Origin: Thermococcus barophilus MP
GTDB lineage: Archaea > Methanobacteriota_B > Thermococci > Thermococcales > Thermococcaceae
Reading direction: 5' to 3'
DNA length: 64,000 nt
Assembly: GCF_000151105.2 (NCBI RefSeq)
Contig: NC_014804.1
Span: 1,240,001 to 1,304,000, forward strand
Shown here: positions 61,136 through 64,000 of the stretch, one piece after another
Layout of the letters: every line of letters begins with the position of its first letter
How positions within the stretch are numbered: the first letter of the stretch is position 1
The notes under the pieces: model-generated
Databases searched by the model: none
Told to the model about the DNA's origin: nothing
What the model saw: the letters and a program-made list of their open reading frames with translations, nothing else
Translations under genes and position numbers: made by a program

Positions 61136-61187
61136 CTCTCTCACCATTGCTGCTCTCCTCTATGGCGGTTTTAAAGTTTTGGGCAAC

Positions 61188-61221
61188 GTTTATAAGTTTA
61201 GGAAAACCTAAAATATTTAGG
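61188..61221 (+). promoter_or_regulatory. ZIP gene promoter with DtxR-like metal operator
   Basis: TTTATAAG (about 61189-61196) is the TATA box. Right after it TTTAGG (61197-61202), AAAA and CCTAAA (61207-61212) make a perfect inverted repeat, and a third TTTAGG lies at 61216-61221. TTAGG-type palindromes are typical of DtxR/MntR-family metalloregulators. The site covers the transcript start, so metal-dependent repression of the ZIP gene is likely. Confidence 0.6.
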
Positions 61222-61229
61222 TGTAATGC

Positions 61230-62039
61230 ATGCTGGAAAACTTCATCCAGAATATAGCAGGCTATATACTCTCAGCATCAAACGGAAACATCATTACCAT
61301 TGCCTTCTATGCTGGACTGTTCGTTGCTTTAATGACATCTCTTGGCTCGTTAGTTGCGATATTTGCTAAAAGCCTTCCAGAATGGAGTGTTGAGTTCAGC
61401 CTAAGCTTTGCCGCTGGAGTTATGATTGTTGCAAGCTTTACAAGCTTAATTCTGCCAGCGATAGAATCAACCAATAGCTTTTCCCCAGCTGGAATTGGAG
61501 TATTTTTGGGTGTTGTTTTGATCTTTGGAATAGACAAGCTTCTCCCACATGAGCACATCATTAAAGGCTATGAGGGCCCAAAAGAGCTGAAAGATAAGCT
61601 AAAAGTTGTCTGGTTAATCATTTTTGCAATGGTAATCCACAACCTCCCAGAAGGACTGGCCGTTGGGACCTCGATAGTTTACAACCTTGAAACCGGACTT
61701 GTTACAGCTTTAGCAATAGGAATTCAGGACTTCCCGGAGGGTATCGTCGTTGCACTGCCCCTGGCTGTGCTCCAGAAGAGAAGATTGCAACCAATACTTA
61801 TTGGAGTTCTGAGCGGAGTCGCTGAAATGATTATGGCAGTTCTTGGGGCACTGCTGTTTGTCAAACTCAATTGGCTTCTGCCCTATGGTCTGGGTTTAGC
61901 GGGAGGAGCAATGCTGTACATAACGGTTAAAGAGATGATCCCCGAAATTTACAAAAAAGAGGAAAATGAAACCCTCATAACAATTGGCTTCTTCTTGGGA
62001 TTTTACGTGATGCTGTTTCTGGATTCAATGCTTGGCTAA
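61230..62039 (+). CDS. ZIP family metal transporter
   Basis: A 269-residue membrane protein with about eight helices. The metal-binding helices read IFAMVIHNLPEGLAVGTSIVYN and ALAIGIQDFPEGIVVALPLA, the HNxPEG and QxxPEG motifs of ZIP helices 4 and 5. The third-loop region has the histidine-containing LLPHEHIIKGYEG. It would import zinc, manganese or iron. No clear Shine-Dalgarno is visible. The stop region overlaps the convergent kinase gene by 15 bases. Confidence 0.93.
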   Translation: MLENFIQNIAGYILSASNGNIITIAFYAGLFVALMTSLGSLVAIFAKSLPEWSVEFSLSFAAGVMIVASFTSLILPAIESTNSFSPAGIGVFLGVVLIFGIDKLLPHEHIIKGYEGPKELKDKLKVVWLIIFAMVIHNLPEGLAVGTSIVYNLETGLVTALAIGIQDFPEGIVVALPLAVLQKRRLQPILIGVLSGVAEMIMAVLGALLFVKLNWLLPYGLGLAGGAMLYITVKEMIPEIYKKEENETLITIGFFLGFYVMLFLDSMLG

Positions 62040-62585
62040 TCCAAGCTTTTTTGCCAGTTCCTCAATTTCTTTTCTGTAATCATCAATGTGATTGTCGTTT
62101 ACTATCATGTAATCTGCAAGGGCTATAACGTTCCCGATGCCGAATTTAAGCTCCTTCCAGTCCCTCGCTTCGAAGTCTGCCCAGGTTTTTGGGTCATCGC
62201 TCCTGCCTCTCTTCTTTAATCGCTCAAATCTCTTTTTTGGAGATGAATGGACAGCTATTATCACAATCTCCTGATCTGGAAAAGCATCTTTGAACGTCTG
62301 GATTTCATCCAAAGAACGGACACCATCAATAATCACTGCCTTGTGCTTCTTTAAGAGCTCTTTAACCCTTGGAACCGTCAGCTTTGCGACAGCATTATCT
62401 CCCAGCTCTTGCCTCAGCTGAATGCTGATTTTATTCATTCCATCTGGAGTCCTTGGAATTCCTCTCTTGTCTGCCTCTTCCCTCACAATATCTCCCATTG
62501 AAACGTGAGGAACGCCATATTTTGAGAAAATCCTCACAACTTCACCTTTACCAGAACCGGGCATGCCTACCACACAGATTATCAT
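62025..62585 (-). CDS. UPF0200 P-loop nucleotide kinase-like protein
   Basis: A 186-residue P-loop protein. Walker A GMPGSGKGE is near residue 7, followed by VSMGDIVREEADKRG, VVIDGVRSLDEI and RSDDPKTWADFEARDWKE. This set marks the UPF0200 family, related to adenylate and dephospho-CoA kinases. The natural substrate is not settled. VIIDGVRS is shared with the kinase domain of the fusion at 10701-11834, so the two are distant relatives. Confidence 0.85.
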   Translation of the reverse strand: MIICVVGMPGSGKGEVVRIFSKYGVPHVSMGDIVREEADKRGIPRTPDGMNKISIQLRQELGDNAVAKLTVPRVKELLKKHKAVIIDGVRSLDEIQTFKDAFPDQEIVIIAVHSSPKKRFERLKKRGRSDDPKTWADFEARDWKELKFGIGNVIALADYMIVNDNHIDDYRKEIEELAKKLGLAKH

Positions 62586-62629
62586 TGCCCATCCTCAGGT
62601 AAATGTGGAGGGTTTAAAAGGTTAACTAA

Positions 62630-64000
62630 TCACTTCAAAAAGTAGTCTAAAGTTCCCTTCTTTGGCTTGGGTTTCTCCTTAGGCTTATCCTCTGGCTTGT
62701 CAGGATCTTTGATATTTTTCAACAATGGAAGCTCAACTCCAAAATGCCTGTAGATTCTCTCCAGAACTTTAACACCAATACCTTCAACGGCTAAAAGCTC
62801 ACTCGGCTTAGCCTTTACAATGTCATTAACGTTTTTAAAGCCCGCATTGTACAAAGCCCTTGCCCTCCTCCTTCCAATCATTGGAAGCTCCACCAATTCT
62901 AACAGCTCCTCTCTAACGCCATGCTTAAGCCTCAGATGGAGCCTTCTGAGGTATTTAATCGTCTCACCTCCTGCATTGAGAACCTTCGCAAGCTCAATGA
63001 GAGAATACATTAACCAGTCTGCAAGCTCAATAATCCTATACAAGTCTCCAGTATCAATCCCATAAGCCTCAATCAGCTTTGCTTCACTCACTTCATTGAT
63101 CCAGTCCAAGAGCAACTTCGCTGTCTTAACTTCACTCAAAAACTTCTGAAACTCGTAGTCCTCCCAGTAAGGAATTGAACGGTACAAGTAATCTTCCATC
63201 TCATAAGCATAATCGAGATAGCTTTCCTGTTCCTTCCTCTTTATGCTGAGCGTTCCCATGTCCGGAGTTGATGCCAAAAGCTGGAAGATGCCGAGAGGAT
63301 TTGGATTTTCCTCTATCTGAGGCAGAGCATCTTTGAACTTTTTAGCTGTAAGAGGGTCAAGATAGAGCTGGGAAGTTCTTATACCAAAGGGCAACGCTAT
63401 AAAGCTGTCATTTAGGTCAATATCTATGAACTCGTTCTCAAGGAGGAAGTAGACTATGCTCTTCGCTTTGCCTTCAAGGATTTCCAAGTCTTTTCTCTGA
63501 TGATAATAGAAGGTCTTCTCCAAAAACCCTATCAACTCGCGGAAGCTTTCAACTCCAAAGTTTGTAATTAATGCTAAAACTTGACTCCTAAATGCAGCAT
63601 CGTTGGAGAGCATGGAGAACAGCTTTTCGGGCTTTCCAAAGATATACTTCTCCATGAGTTCTTCTGGCTTTTCTGTTTTTGCAACAATAATAGCTTCGCC
63701 TTCTTTGTCGTATTTAGGCCTTCCAGCTCTCCCTATCATCTGCTGGATTTCAAGAACAGGGATATCAGACCACCCAAAGGTTGAGTACCTCTTTGTATCG
63801 CGGATTATCACTCTAAAGGACGGTAAATTCACGCCCATAGCCAATGTCGGCGTCGCAGTTAAGACTTTTATCAATCCTTCCCTAAATGCATCCTCAATCA
63901 AAGTTCTTTCTGCTCTTCCTAATCCAGCATGATGGAAGGCAGCACCGTTAACTAAAACCTCTTTAAGCTTATCATTGGTTGGATTGCTTTCCAATGACTC
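62630..64000 (-). CDS. hel308: Hel308/Hjm DNA helicase, C-terminal part (runs off window)
   Basis: About 457 residues are visible; the N-terminal RecA domain with motifs I-III lies beyond the window edge. Visible are FHHAGLGRAERTLIEDAFREG and TPTLAMGVNLPSFRVIIRD (motifs IV-V), QMIGRAGRPKYD (motif VI), the ratchet domain, and a helix-hairpin-helix (MIGRRRARALYNAGFKNVNDIVKAKPSELLAVEGIG). The chain ends GTLDYFLK after a Lys/Pro-rich linker, resembling a PCNA-interacting peptide. The enzyme unwinds stalled forks and 3'-tailed duplexes. Confidence 0.93.
   Translation of the reverse strand, partial: ESLESNPTNDKLKEVLVNGAAFHHAGLGRAERTLIEDAFREGLIKVLTATPTLAMGVNLPSFRVIIRDTKRYSTFGWSDIPVLEIQQMIGRAGRPKYDKEGEAIIVAKTEKPEELMEKYIFGKPEKLFSMLSNDAAFRSQVLALITNFGVESFRELIGFLEKTFYYHQRKDLEILEGKAKSIVYFLLENEFIDIDLNDSFIALPFGIRTSQLYLDPLTAKKFKDALPQIEENPNPLGIFQLLASTPDMGTLSIKRKEQESYLDYAYEMEDYLYRSIPYWEDYEFQKFLSEVKTAKLLLDWINEVSEAKLIEAYGIDTGDLYRIIELADWLMYSLIELAKVLNAGGETIKYLRRLHLRLKHGVREELLELVELPMIGRRRARALYNAGFKNVNDIVKAKPSELLAVEGIGVKVLERIYRHFGVELPLLKNIKDPDKPEDKPKEKPKPKKGTLDYFLK

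Overview
This window is archaeal and almost certainly from a low-to-moderate G+C member of the Thermococcales (a Thermococcus-type genome). The reasons are: tightly packed genes with many ATGA stop/start overlaps; GGTGA/GGAGG ribosome sites placed just before ATG, GTG or TTG starts; TATA boxes 25-30 bases before predicted transcript starts; a C/D box sRNA; two CGP-type C-terminal sorting tails on exported proteins; and family content typical of the order (Mbh-type membrane hydrogenases, a SurR-like operator, DUF257, Hel308, archaeal ThiR, archaeal-type tRNA methylthiotransferase). I cannot name the species from sequence alone.

Layout. 1-1.73 kb: an A+T-rich nurA-herA type nuclease/ATPase pair, the ATPase cut by the window edge. 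1.84-3.42 kb: ThiR-type thiamine regulator, a VanZ-like protein and a YjbQ/UPF0047 enzyme, all leftward. 3.5-4.9 kb: pyrBI (aspartate transcarbamoylase). 5.0-7.7 kb: two tandem exported glucuronyl C5-epimerase-like proteins. 7.6-9.5 kb: ECF-type S-component-like protein and a SufS-type cysteine desulfurase, divergent across a repeat-rich control region. 9.6-12.3 kb: a rightward operon with two unknown proteins, a P-loop kinase fusion and a flavodoxin. 12.3-14.4 kb: a gene remnant, an EamA transporter half and a phosphoglucosamine/phosphomannose mutase. 14.4-17.9 kb: a G+C-richer leftward cassette of five membrane or exported proteins, two of them only 40-43 residues. 18.0-30.2 kb: BtpA-like protein, a 1005-residue surface protein, a CGTase-like amylase, DUF257, PmbA and TldD. 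30.3-36.7 kb: a double winged-helix regulator, a universal-stress/SLC13 transporter operon, an exported Lon-type protease and a PAPS-reductase-family protein. 36.7-38.9 kb: a C/D box sRNA, a membrane-anchored SagB-type oxidoreductase and two ferritin-like paralogues.

38.9-55.5 kb is the centrepiece: two complete 14-gene membrane-bound [NiFe] hydrogenase operons lie head-to-tail in the same order. Each has an Mrp-type Na+/H+ antiporter module (MbhA-H), a linker (MbhI), small and large hydrogenase subunits (MbhJ-L), a membrane anchor (MbhM) and a ferredoxin-like subunit (MbhN). The upstream copy (47.3-55.5 kb) resembles canonical Pyrococcus Mbh in its large subunit but has an MbhN with four rather than two Fe-S motifs. 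The downstream copy (38.9-46.9 kb) is diverged and has SurR-like sites in its promoter. Both large subunits keep all four nickel-binding cysteines. Such complexes oxidise ferredoxin, evolve H2 and pump ions, so the cell probably has two ferredoxin:H+ respiratory complexes under different control.

55.8-64 kb: a TRAM-domain RNA-binding protein, a tRNA methylthiotransferase, a stand-alone Lrp-type ligand-binding domain, an ABC exporter operon with its own XRE regulator and two abutting palindromic operators, an RNA-binding DUF54 protein, a ZIP metal transporter behind a DtxR-like operator, a UPF0200 kinase-like protein, and the C-terminal part of Hel308.

All family assignments are by reading protein motifs; no database search was run. 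Start codons were chosen mainly from ribosome-site spacing and gene overlaps.
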